Shown: positions 1 through 5,074, counted from the first letter of the stretch. The stretch is DNA of 5,074 nt from Chloroflexota bacterium (GCA_003250455.1 QKGK01000435.1:1-5074); one strand, 5' to 3'. Notes: generated by a model not told the origin, from the letters alone. A program made the numbers and translations.

Positions 1-777
1 ATCCCTGGCGTTGAGGTCGAAGTCCGCCACGTGAAAGAACACCGCTTCACCATTATCATGCGCGGCGAGGGGCTTTCCCCCGAGATTGACGACACCGACC
101 CGCAGATAACCGGCGTTCCACCGCTTCCCATCGAGGCAACTGACCCTAAAGCAGAAAAAACTGCCGCTTTATTCCGCCAGTGGGCGGACCAAGCCAAAGC
201 GATCCTGGCTGACGAACCCAAGGCAAATTACTTTACCATGCGCGGGTTTGCCACCAACCCCGGCCTGAAGCCCTTCCCGGAAGTCTTCGGTGTGCGTTCG
301 GCATGTGTTGCTGTATACCCGATGTACAAAGGCGTTTCCACCTTGGTCGGCATGGACGTGATCGAATTCGAAGGTGAGTACCCCAAAGACGAATTTGCCG
401 CAGCAGCGAAAATCTGGGACGACTATGACTTCTTCTTCATCCACATTAAAAAGACCGACAGCATGGGTGAGGATGGTAACTTCGACGGGAAGGTTCATGT
501 CATCGAAAGCGTTGACGAGGCTCTTCCCGACCTGCTGGCCCTCAACCCGGACGTGCTGATGATCACCGGCGACCACTCCACACCTTCCCTGATGCGCTCC
601 CATTCCTGGCACCCGGTGCCATTCCTGATGTGGGCGCCCGCCCTGGGCATGCCGGATAATCAGACCCAATTCGGTGAACGTGCCTGCGAACAAGGCGGCC
701 TGGGAACCTTCCACGCTACCCAAACAATGCCGCTGGGCCTGGCTCACGCCGGAAAGCTGATGAAATTCGGAGCCTGA
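1..777 (+). CDS. apgM: Archaeal-type cofactor-independent phosphoglycerate mutase, C-terminal part (5' end outside window)
   Basis: This enzyme interconverts 3- and 2-phosphoglycerate in glycolysis and gluconeogenesis without 2,3-bisphosphoglycerate. It is cytoplasmic and belongs to the alkaline phosphatase superfamily. The frame is open from base 1, so the GTG at 31 is internal. The 258 visible codons are the C-terminal part of a family usually near 400 residues. The N-terminal metal Asp and the nucleophilic Ser region are not visible. Family marks seen are HRFTIIMRGEGLS near the left edge, the YPMYKGVSTLVGMDV block (319-363), the KKTDSMGEDGNFDGKV block (448-495), and TGDHSTP followed by HSWHPVP (565-618). 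The last two carry the metal ligands Asp (571), His (574) and His (610). One usual metal-ligand position, the His of the GHDG motif, is Glu here (469-471). The related subfamily annotated as proposed homoserine kinase is an alternative name. The fold assignment is firm, the exact substrate less so. Confidence 0.88.
   Translation: MPGVEVEVRHVKEHRFTIIMRGEGLSPEIDDTDPQITGVPPLPIEATDPKAEKTAALFRQWADQAKAILADEPKANYFTMRGFATNPGLKPFPEVFGVRSACVAVYPMYKGVSTLVGMDVIEFEGEYPKDEFAAAAKIWDDYDFFFIHIKKTDSMGEDGNFDGKVHVIESVDEALPDLLALNPDVLMITGDHSTPSLMRSHSWHPVPFLMWAPALGMPDNQTQFGERACEQGGLGTFHATQTMPLGLAHAGKLMKFGA
769..772 (+). promoter_or_regulatory. Shine-Dalgarno GGAG for the GTG-started gene at 781
   Basis: GGAG lies inside the last codons of the phosphoglycerate mutase gene, eight bases before the GTG at 781. 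It supports that GTG as the true start. It also suggests the two genes are translated from one message. Confidence 0.6.
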
Positions 778-780
778 CCT

Positions 781-1230
781 GTGACCGACCAAGAGATCGA
801 ACAATTCCTTTTGTACCACCTCAACAGCGTCCGGCAGAACGACCTGGAAGCCTACCACCGATCCACCGCCGAAGACCTCACCCTTTACGAGTGGTGGGTC
901 ACCCCGCATCGCATCGATGGCATTCCCTTTCACGACTTCATGATGGCCGAAAACGCAAAAAAAGGAACGGTGTTCGGTTCAGAATCCAAACCGGGGGAGG
1001 TGCAAGCCTCCTCCCGGTTCGACCTTGCCAACCTCAAGATCCAGCGTTACGGCGACACAGCCATCGCCAGCTATACCCTGCTGACCACCACCAGCGCTCC
1101 CTCAGGGGTCACCGTTGCCTCTCACAATGAAAGCCGGGTAATAGTTAAGATCGATGGGATATGGAAAGTCGTGCACGTGCATAAATCTCCCGCCTGGCAA
1201 GGCCCTCATATGCCCCAAATTGGGGATTGA
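781..1230 (+). CDS. SnoaL-like / CaMKII-association-domain-like (NTF2 fold) protein
   Basis: This is a 149-residue soluble protein with no signal peptide or membrane segment. The N-terminal helix (about residues 3-30, EIEQFLLYHLNSVRQNDLEAYHRST) and the C-terminal strand block match the small NTF2-fold families SnoaL-like/DUF4440 and the CaMKII association domain. In that block ESRVIVKI (117-124) is followed by DGIWK (125-129) and VHVHKS (131-136). The last motif resembles the RxWxxxDGxWxxVHxHxS pattern of the CaMKII-association type, as I recall it. The length is normal for a one-domain member. The GTG start is backed by GGAG eight bases upstream. The gene begins three bases after the mutase stop, so co-transcription with it is very likely. 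Proteins of this fold may be enzymes (ketosteroid-isomerase-like) or assembly and binding modules, and no catalytic residue set is visible. The reaction and ligand are unknown. Confidence 0.75.
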   Translation: MTDQEIEQFLLYHLNSVRQNDLEAYHRSTAEDLTLYEWWVTPHRIDGIPFHDFMMAENAKKGTVFGSESKPGEVQASSRFDLANLKIQRYGDTAIASYTLLTTTSAPSGVTVASHNESRVIVKIDGIWKVVHVHKSPAWQGPHMPQIGD

Positions 1231-1256
1231 ACAACCGTCACTTTCTTGTTACGGTA

Positions 1257-1282
1257 TTGATACGGCCAAAATGGAGTATTAT
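1257..1282 (+). promoter_or_regulatory. Weak candidate promoter for the FHA gene
   Basis: The 114-base gap before the FHA gene is AT-rich. It contains TATTAT at 1277-1282 (five of six to the -10 consensus) and TTGATA at 1257-1262 (five of six to -35). The 14-base spacer is too short for a normal sigma-70 promoter, so only the -10-like box is reasonably supported. No other well-spaced pair stands out. Confidence 0.22.
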
Positions 1283-1344
1283 GGCACACTTATATCGTGT
1301 TGTATTTGGCTTAATATCCTAATTAGCGAGTGTTCAAACCACAC

Positions 1345-1767
1345 ATGAATGAAAACACCAAACCAACCGCCTATCTGATCGTCAACAGCGAAGTTTTTCA
1401 GCTCGATCAGGAATTGACCAACCTGGGACGCAAGCTGGATAACCATGTAGTGCTCAACGATCCACGCGTCTCGCGCAACCATGCCCAAATCCGGCTGATC
1501 GAGAACCAGTTCGTCCTGATAGATCTCAATTCCACCGGCGGAACGCTGGTCAACGGCAATAAGGTGACCAAAAGCGTGCTGTATTCGGGGGACAACATTT
1601 CCCTGGCCGGGATGGAGATCAAATTTGTGCGCGACGCTCCCCGGATGATCTCTAAAACCATGGACCGCACCGGCCCGCTGGAAAAGCAAAAATACGAAGA
1701 AGTTTCCACCCAGATCAACATAGATCGGCTTGAAATAGACACCCGAAAAGAAGAAAAAAAGGGATAA
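1345..1767 (+). CDS. Small stand-alone FHA-domain protein
   Basis: This is a 140-residue soluble protein made almost entirely of one forkhead-associated domain, the fold that binds phosphothreonine peptides in Ser/Thr-kinase signalling. The canonical signature is present in order: LGR (27-29), the SRNHAQI block (43-49), and NSTGGTLVNG (62-71), followed by SGDNISLAG (81-89). Gly28, Arg29, Ser43, Arg44, His46 and Asn70 are the usual structural or phosphate-contacting positions. A charged tail of about 40 residues (from 96) holds three threonines and ends in a Lys/Glu-rich stretch. I take the ATG at 1345 as the start because the domain begins soon after it. A GTG at 1330 would add five residues, and neither start has a good ribosome site. 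No kinase is visible nearby, so the partner is unknown. A strong terminator follows. Confidence 0.85.
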   Translation: MNENTKPTAYLIVNSEVFQLDQELTNLGRKLDNHVVLNDPRVSRNHAQIRLIENQFVLIDLNSTGGTLVNGNKVTKSVLYSGDNISLAGMEIKFVRDAPRMISKTMDRTGPLEKQKYEEVSTQINIDRLEIDTRKEEKKG

Positions 1768-1821
1768 CACGGAAGACCAACTTCCTGCATCCCTTTCTTT
1801 CGCCGGAAATCACTCCCCGGC

Positions 1822-1860
1822 AAAGCCACCAACTGTCGCCTCCAGTTGGTGGCTTTTTTT
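1822..1860 (+). terminator. Strong rho-independent terminator after the FHA gene
   Basis: An 11-base perfect stem, GCCACCAACTG (1825-1835) with CAGTTGGTGGC (1843-1853), encloses a 7-base loop. Seven T follow (1854-1860). The AAA at 1822-1824 can extend the stem by pairing with the first T bases. In the minus direction the hairpin is followed only by TTTG, so it would end the converging operon less efficiently. The T tract runs into the stop codon of the minus-strand gene (TAA read from 1861 to 1859). Confidence 0.93.
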
Positions 1861-2551
1861 ATTCTTTTTCTGTCAACGTGGTGGCGTGCTTGTCCCGCAG
1901 CAATCGCCACAGGATCAGCCCGCCAGCAAAGGTGAACACCCCCACCAGGACGAACGCATCCAGCCAGAAGCGTTCCGGGAACAGGCGGATGAGCGTATCC
2001 GAATACAGGAACAGCCAGGTGTCTCCCGTGAAGAAAATACGGTGAAAGCCGACAAACACGGCGTCAAACGAGATGGCGATCAGCAGGATCAGTGTACCCA
2101 ATGCAATGATGGTAACCAGCCCGGCATTGGAAAGCATGCTTTTGAACGCCGGCATCCACTTTCCCAGCCAGGCCCAGGCCAAAATAGCCAAAAACACACC
2201 GATACTCCCATACCACACATTCAGGAACTTCTCGGTCAGCTTTTGCACGTCTACCATGTGAGAAAGCTCCCGCATATTGTACAGCGGCGTGCCATCATCA
2301 AAAGTCTGGTCCCCCAAAAAGGTGACATCTGCCCCATTCAGCAAGAACTCCATGGCCAGCGGTGCAAAGGTCTGGCGCTGTTCTTTGGTCATCCCATACG
2401 GGTCCTCAGGGAAATAGGGCATGTTATATTCCGTCTGCACGAACGCATTGGTCAGCAGCAGGCGTACACCGGTCATCAGCAGTAGAATCAGCACGGTGAC
2501 CGAGAGCACCACCTGAACGACCTTGCGCAGTAAAGTTCCTTGTTCCATCAT
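1859..2551 (-). CDS. Lit/DUF1461 (TIGR01906) integral membrane protein, probable lipoprotein intramolecular transacylase family
   Basis: This is a 230-residue protein with four predicted membrane segments (about 10-33, 112-130, 143-167, 197-217) and an extracytoplasmic loop after the first. Family marks are NMPYFPEDPYGMTKEQR (43-59), the MRELSHMVDV block (93-102), FHRIFF (169-174) and SDTLIRLFPERFW (184-196). Characterised members (Lit of Firmicutes) move an acyl chain from the lipoprotein glyceryl group to the N-terminal Cys amine, making lyso-form lipoproteins. Two essential His are reported there, 72 residues apart as I recall. His98 and His170 here sit in matching motifs with the same spacing. 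The start overlaps the upstream stop as ATGA, with GAGGTG (2557-2562) five bases before it. The second ATG (2548) would have eight bases. Family membership is firm, but activity in this organism is inferred. Confidence 0.85.
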   Translation of the reverse strand: MMEQGTLLRKVVQVVLSVTVLILLLMTGVRLLLTNAFVQTEYNMPYFPEDPYGMTKEQRQTFAPLAMEFLLNGADVTFLGDQTFDDGTPLYNMRELSHMVDVQKLTEKFLNVWYGSIGVFLAILAWAWLGKWMPAFKSMLSNAGLVTIIALGTLILLIAISFDAVFVGFHRIFFTGDTWLFLYSDTLIRLFPERFWLDAFVLVGVFTFAGGLILWRLLRDKHATTLTEKE

Positions 2552-4098
2552 TGCAGCACCTCATATTCCCCTGTAAAGATAAATTTCAGCACCATCTGGT
2601 TGACTACCATCTCCACCGGCGCTTTGTCGTCCGTGAACACGATCGTCGGCTCCGGTAATGGCTGGGTATTGAGGATCACCCGTTCCATGGCATTCAGCAG
2701 TAGCGGATGGACCGAGGGATCCTCTCGCATGGCGGCATAATTACGCACAAAATCTTCAATCAAAGTTGGCTGCACTGTGGCATACACCATCGAATTGAGC
2801 GTATTGGGGATGTCCATCACATGCACGCTGGGGAACACCGTTTGCAGGGTGGTTACCAGCGCGTCGATCAGGCTGCGGTCATTGGGCGCACGCCCCACAT
2901 TGATCACCAGCGCACCGTCTTCGGTCAGATGCTCACGCGTCAGCTCGAAGAACTCCTGCGTGGTCAGGTGCCAGGGAATATACGGCGGGCGGTAAGCGTC
3001 AATCCCGATCAGGGTATAAACCTCATCACTGGTATACAGCCCCCAACGCCCATCGGTAGCAATCGCGTTCAGATTGGGCATCGTCATCTCAAAATAGGTC
3101 CGCCCCACCTCGATGATCTCCGGGTCGATCTCATAGCCGTCAATCGGCACCGGGCCAAATACCTCCGTCGCCTGCCGGGCGGGCGTCCCGGCGGCCAGCC
3201 CAACGATTGCAATCCGCTTCACGTCTGCGACCGTTTCTCCGGCATAAAAAAAAGGCCCAACCAGGAACTGCTGCCACGGGCCGCCGTAATTAAGTTCATT
3301 GGGGTTATACATCGAGTGAATCCCCTGCCCGTCATTGAGGCGCAGCATGGTATAGTCTCCCTCCTGCACCACTTCAATGTAATTGTAAGCCGATTCGTTC
3401 TCGTAGATCTGACCGGGCGTATTTTTGAATGCGCCCTGCGCCCACAATACGCCGATCACGATCAGCACCACCGGCATCCACGCCCACACCAGGGCTTTCT
3501 TCCAGCCCGCGCTGCGCCCCAACCCGATCAGCGCTACCAGCAGCAGGTACACGCTTAGCGAGATAAAGGTATTGGTCGTTCCCAGCCATGGGATAAGCAC
3601 CAGCACCGGCAGGAACGTCCCGATGAACGAGCCCAGCGTGGAGATAGCATAGATGCGCCCGGAGACCTTCCCGGCCTGTTCCGGGTCGGTGATCGCCAGC
3701 CGGATGGCAAACGGCGAGACCATCCCCAGCAAGGTGATCGGGATGATGAACAGGATCATCACCACCACAAAAGACCCCAGCAGGTCGCCCATCTGGAGCT
3801 GGTCAAACGCCGACGCACCGGCCCGCAGCAGCGGGCGGGACGCCAGCGGCACCATACCTGCAGTAAAAGAACCCCACAGCAGCACCTGGAAAAAGGTGCG
3901 GAAGTTCGGAGATTTATCTGCTAGCCAGCCGCCCAGGAAATATCCGGCCGTCAGGTAGATCAGGATCAGGCCAATGATGCTGGCCCAAACCAGGTTGCTG
4001 GTGCCAAACACATTCCCCAACAAACGGGAGGCGGTCATCTCCACAGCCAGGGTTACCATTCCGGAAGAAAACACAGAGAAATAAAGGGTTCGCTTCAA
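2548..4098 (-). CDS. Fused membrane transporter-like / spermidine-synthase-like protein
   Basis: This 516-residue protein has two parts. Residues 1-220 carry about seven hydrophobic segments, opening with SSGMVTLAVEMTASRLLG (11-28) and YFLGGWLADK (53-62), typical of the membrane half of fused MFS/spermidine-synthase proteins. Residues 235-500 resemble a spermidine synthase (SpeE) domain: ESAYNYIEV (235-243), LNDGQGIHS (254-262), the SAM-loop-like IVGLAAGTPAR (298-308), the SAM-ribose acidic block DGYEIDPEI (320-328), IDAYRPP (366-372) at the catalytic-Asp position, and FTDDKAPVE (488-496). Asp367 is kept. However, the DSTDP-type sequence of true spermidine synthases is not, and the usual middle Gly of the SAM loop is Ala302. 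Spermidine production is therefore doubtful, and the substrate is unknown. The TTG start is supported by AAGGAG eight bases upstream. The downstream gene overlaps by four bases, so the two form one operon. Confidence 0.85.
   Translation of the reverse strand: MKRTLYFSVFSSGMVTLAVEMTASRLLGNVFGTSNLVWASIIGLILIYLTAGYFLGGWLADKSPNFRTFFQVLLWGSFTAGMVPLASRPLLRAGASAFDQLQMGDLLGSFVVVMILFIIPITLLGMVSPFAIRLAITDPEQAGKVSGRIYAISTLGSFIGTFLPVLVLIPWLGTTNTFISLSVYLLLVALIGLGRSAGWKKALVWAWMPVVLIVIGVLWAQGAFKNTPGQIYENESAYNYIEVVQEGDYTMLRLNDGQGIHSMYNPNELNYGGPWQQFLVGPFFYAGETVADVKRIAIVGLAAGTPARQATEVFGPVPIDGYEIDPEIIEVGRTYFEMTMPNLNAIATDGRWGLYTSDEVYTLIGIDAYRPPYIPWHLTTQEFFELTREHLTEDGALVINVGRAPNDRSLIDALVTTLQTVFPSVHVMDIPNTLNSMVYATVQPTLIEDFVRNYAAMREDPSVHPLLLNAMERVILNTQPLPEPTIVFTDDKAPVEMVVNQMVLKFIFTGEYEVLQ
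2557..2562 (-). promoter_or_regulatory. Shine-Dalgarno GAGGTG for the Lit-like gene
   Basis: On the minus strand GAGGTG lies inside the last codons of the upstream gene. It is five bases before the first ATG (2551) and eight before the second (2548). The spacing slightly favours the second ATG. The stop of the upstream gene lies between the two, so translational coupling is expected with either start. Confidence 0.6.
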
Positions 4099-4106
4099 AA
4101 TTGCCG

Positions 4107-4112
4107 CTCCTT
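4107..4112 (-). promoter_or_regulatory. Shine-Dalgarno AAGGAG fixing a TTG start
   Basis: AAGGAG on the minus strand stands eight bases before the TTG at 4098-4096. The first in-frame ATG is codon 14, inside the first membrane segment and without a comparable site. This supports the rare TTG start. Confidence 0.75.
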
Positions 4113-4130
4113 CTCAACAAATGTGAAGCG

Positions 4131-4136
4131 ATTATA
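4131..4136 (-). promoter_or_regulatory. Candidate -10 box for the minus-strand membrane operon
   Basis: The minus strand reads TATAAT here, a perfect -10 hexamer 32 bases before the TTG start. No good -35 hexamer is found 16-18 bases upstream, so an activator or another sigma factor may be needed. The box faces a matching TATAAT on the plus strand 42 bases away. Confidence 0.45.
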
Positions 4137-4178
4137 TCTTAACCAGGTGAAGTTCGTCGGGGAAAGCAAAACCTCGGC

Positions 4179-4184
4179 TATAAT
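4179..4184 (+). promoter_or_regulatory. Candidate -10 box for the alkyltransferase gene
   Basis: A perfect TATAAT lies 35 bases before the start at 4220, which gives a leader of roughly 25-30 bases. No convincing -35 hexamer is seen at normal spacing. The box is framed by the inverted repeat AACCT (4170-4174) and AGGTT (4186-4190). Confidence 0.5.
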
Positions 4185-4207
4185 AAGGTTAGGCTACCCA
4201 ATTAAAA

Positions 4208-4212
4208 AAGGA
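4208..4212 (+). promoter_or_regulatory. Shine-Dalgarno AAGGA deciding the ogt start
   Basis: AAGGA stands seven bases before the ATG at 4220 and one base before the in-frame ATG at 4214. The spacing selects 4220 as the start. Confidence 0.6.
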
Positions 4213-4219
4213 TATGGCG

Positions 4220-4771
4220 ATGGATCAACTCGAACGGGCCGGGATTGAGTTATTTTATTCAGAATTTCAGTCTGAGATTCTTGGATCCATTTTCATCGCG
4301 GTTACCGACCAGGGGGGGTATGGTCTCCAGTTTGACCAGGACGCAGCTGCTTTTATTACCCATCTTGCCCAGTTGCTCCCTCCCGAAGCGCCTCCCAGCA
4401 TCCTGCACGCCCCTAATAAAACAAAACCATTCTGCGAAGCACTCCGCAGCTACTTTGACGACAAAACCTCCATTCCGCTCGACCTGCCCCTTGACCTTAC
4501 CTACATGACCGACTTCCAGCAAGAGATCCTGCAAATCGTGCGGCAAATTCCATTTGGCGCGACCACCACATACGGGGAGATCGCCGAGACGATCGGGAAT
4601 CCCAACGCCTCACGCGCTATCGGCCAGGTGCTGAGACGCAATCCCCTGCCAATCATCATCCCCTGTCACCGGGTACTGAACGCAGATGGCACACTGGGCG
4701 GCTACGGCGGCGTAATGGGCAGCGACCGCAAGATCGCGCTGTTAAAACATGAAGGCATTATTTTTGCCTAA
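4220..4771 (+). CDS. ogt: Methylated-DNA--[protein]-cysteine S-methyltransferase
   Basis: This suicide DNA-repair protein takes the alkyl group from O6-alkylguanine (and O4-alkylthymine) in DNA onto its own cysteine. It has 183 residues from the ATG at 4220, a normal length for the Ogt type. Residue numbers below follow that start. The DNA-binding and active-site domain is complete: TDFQQEIL (97-104), IPFGATTTYGEIA (110-122) with Tyr118, ASRAIGQVLRRNP (130-142) with the helix-turn-helix Arg132 and Asn141, and the acceptor motif PCHRV with Cys149 and His150. LLKHEG follows, with the partner Glu178. The N-terminal half is a divergent ribonuclease-H-like domain, as is usual in the family. AAGGA (4208-4212) is seven bases before the ATG at 4220 but only one before the ATG at 4214, so I prefer the later start. 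No Ada-type regulatory domain is attached. The gene is divergent from the membrane operon. Confidence 0.95.
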   Translation: MDQLERAGIELFYSEFQSEILGSIFIAVTDQGGYGLQFDQDAAAFITHLAQLLPPEAPPSILHAPNKTKPFCEALRSYFDDKTSIPLDLPLDLTYMTDFQQEILQIVRQIPFGATTTYGEIAETIGNPNASRAIGQVLRRNPLPIIIPCHRVLNADGTLGGYGGVMGSDRKIALLKHEGIIFA

Positions 4772-4792
4772 GTAGCCTTGCTCAACTATAAT
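4764..4792 (+). promoter_or_regulatory. Candidate promoter P1 for the gene at the right edge
   Basis: TTGCCT (4764-4769, four of six to consensus) and a perfect TATAAT (4787-4792) are separated by the ideal 17 bases. The -35 box overlaps the end of the alkyltransferase gene. Transcription from here would start near 4799 and give a leader of about 140 bases. Confidence 0.6.
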
Positions 4793-4801
4793 AGGGGGAG
4801 T

Positions 4802-4829
4802 TAAAATTGGGTTGACCCTGCCCATTTTA
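4802..4829 (+). terminator. Weak hairpin, possible terminator of the alkyltransferase gene
   Basis: TAAAAT and GGG (4802-4811, with one bulged T at 4808) can pair with CCCATTTTA (4821-4829) around a 9-base loop. Only three GC pairs support the stem and the T bases lie within it, so termination would be weak. No better terminator follows the alkyltransferase gene. Confidence 0.22.
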
Positions 4830-4839
4830 TCCAAATAAT
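4812..4839 (+). promoter_or_regulatory. Candidate promoter P2 for the gene at the right edge
   Basis: TTGACC (4812-4817, five of six) and AATAAT (4834-4839, five of six) are 16 bases apart. This is a second well-spaced sigma-70-like promoter, downstream of P1. Transcription would start near 4846, leaving a leader of about 95 bases. The region is AT-rich, so one of the two may be a chance match. Confidence 0.45.
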
Positions 4840-4942
4840 TCGGATTGCTGGTTAAAATAGAAATTACCCTTCACTAAGAAAACCATTTGATCGGAATCCA
4901 TATTCAGTTCACTAATTTCTTATTCATAATCTGGAGAAAATG

Positions 4943-5074
4943 ATGACAACTGCCGAGATTCAAACCTTTATCGAACTTAACCCCCTGCTCTCCCTGATCA
5001 TTACACTGGTTCTGAGTATTTTGGTATACCTGTTTGGGCGGTTTGTGGTTGGACGGGCGATGATCTATATCGCC
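4943..5074 (+). CDS. N-terminal fragment of a membrane protein, possibly MscS-type channel (3' end outside window)
   Basis: Only the first 44 codons are visible. After about 14 polar residues (MTTAEIQTFIELNP) comes one clear membrane segment, LLSLIITLVLSILVYLFG (15-32), followed by a basic, cytoplasm-type flank with Arg33 and Arg38. A short polar start, one strong helix and an Arg-containing edge fit the N-terminus of small-conductance mechanosensitive channel family proteins. Many other membrane proteins begin the same way, so this identity is a guess. GGAG (4933-4936) stands six bases before the ATG at 4943 and three before the adjacent ATG at 4940, which favours 4943. The gene has its own promoter candidates upstream and a long AT-rich leader. 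Confidence 0.6.
   Translation, partial: MTTAEIQTFIELNPLLSLIITLVLSILVYLFGRFVVGRAMIYIA

Noticed and set aside
169..933. A 254-codon open frame on the minus strand opposite the mutase gene
   Set aside because: It lies antisense to clearly conserved mutase and NTF2-fold coding sequence, spans their junction and shows no recognisable family. It is a shadow of GC-rich codon use.
1213..1225. Perfect small palindrome CCCCAAATTGGGG at the end of the NTF2-fold gene
   Set aside because: It is inside the coding sequence, the loop would be very short and no T tract follows, so it is not a terminator. It is too short to call an operator without conservation.
1802..1821. GCCGG/CCGGC mini-hairpin upstream of the FHA terminator
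   Set aside because: It is only five base pairs with a 10-base loop and no T tract. The strong hairpin that follows explains termination.
1407..1910. Minus-strand 167-codon frame opposite the FHA gene
   Set aside because: It runs through the terminator hairpin and the start of the converging gene and has no family features. The FHA signature lies on the other strand.
1886..3558. Long plus-strand open frames (199 and 283 codons) opposite the membrane operon
   Set aside because: Their translations are rich in His, Gln, Arg and Pro without domain character. The minus strand has well-formed membrane helices and family motifs over the same bases.

Overview
The window reads like ordinary chromosomal DNA of a moderately GC-rich bacterium. 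The gene set fits Chloroflexota, perhaps Anaerolineae: an archaeal-type phosphoglycerate mutase, a small stand-alone FHA protein, a fused membrane/spermidine-synthase-like protein, a DUF1461 (Lit-type) membrane protein and an Ogt-type DNA repair protein. This placement is an inference from protein style and gene mix. There is no rRNA or other marker to prove it. I see no tRNA, rRNA, CRISPR array, insertion sequence or phage gene.

Layout. Positions 1-777 (+) hold the C-terminal two thirds of an archaeal-type cofactor-independent phosphoglycerate mutase, cut by the window edge. Three bases later a GTG-started SnoaL/CaMKII-association-like protein follows (781-1230, +), very probably in the same transcript. 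After a 114-base AT-rich gap comes an FHA-domain protein (1345-1767, +), ending at a strong intrinsic terminator (1822-1860). Two minus-strand genes then converge on that terminator. They are a 516-residue membrane protein with a spermidine-synthase-like domain (4098-2548) and a 230-residue Lit/DUF1461 membrane protein (2551-1859). The two overlap by four bases and form a clear operon. The gap 4099-4219 is a divergent promoter region with a perfect TATAAT on each strand. To its right is a complete O6-alkylguanine-DNA alkyltransferase (4220-4771, +). A 170-base AT-rich leader region with two candidate promoters precedes the start of a membrane protein (4943 onward, +), cut by the window end.

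How the genes may work together. The phosphoglycerate mutase belongs to central glycolysis, and its small neighbour has no assigned reaction. The FHA protein is a probable phosphothreonine-reading signalling adaptor. The minus-strand pair is the most interesting part. A Lit-type protein, whose studied relatives move an acyl chain within lipoproteins, is translationally coupled to a membrane-anchored SAM-dependent aminopropyltransferase-like protein. That pairing suggests a shared envelope-related role, but the sequence does not prove one. I found no convincing new defence or mobile system here.
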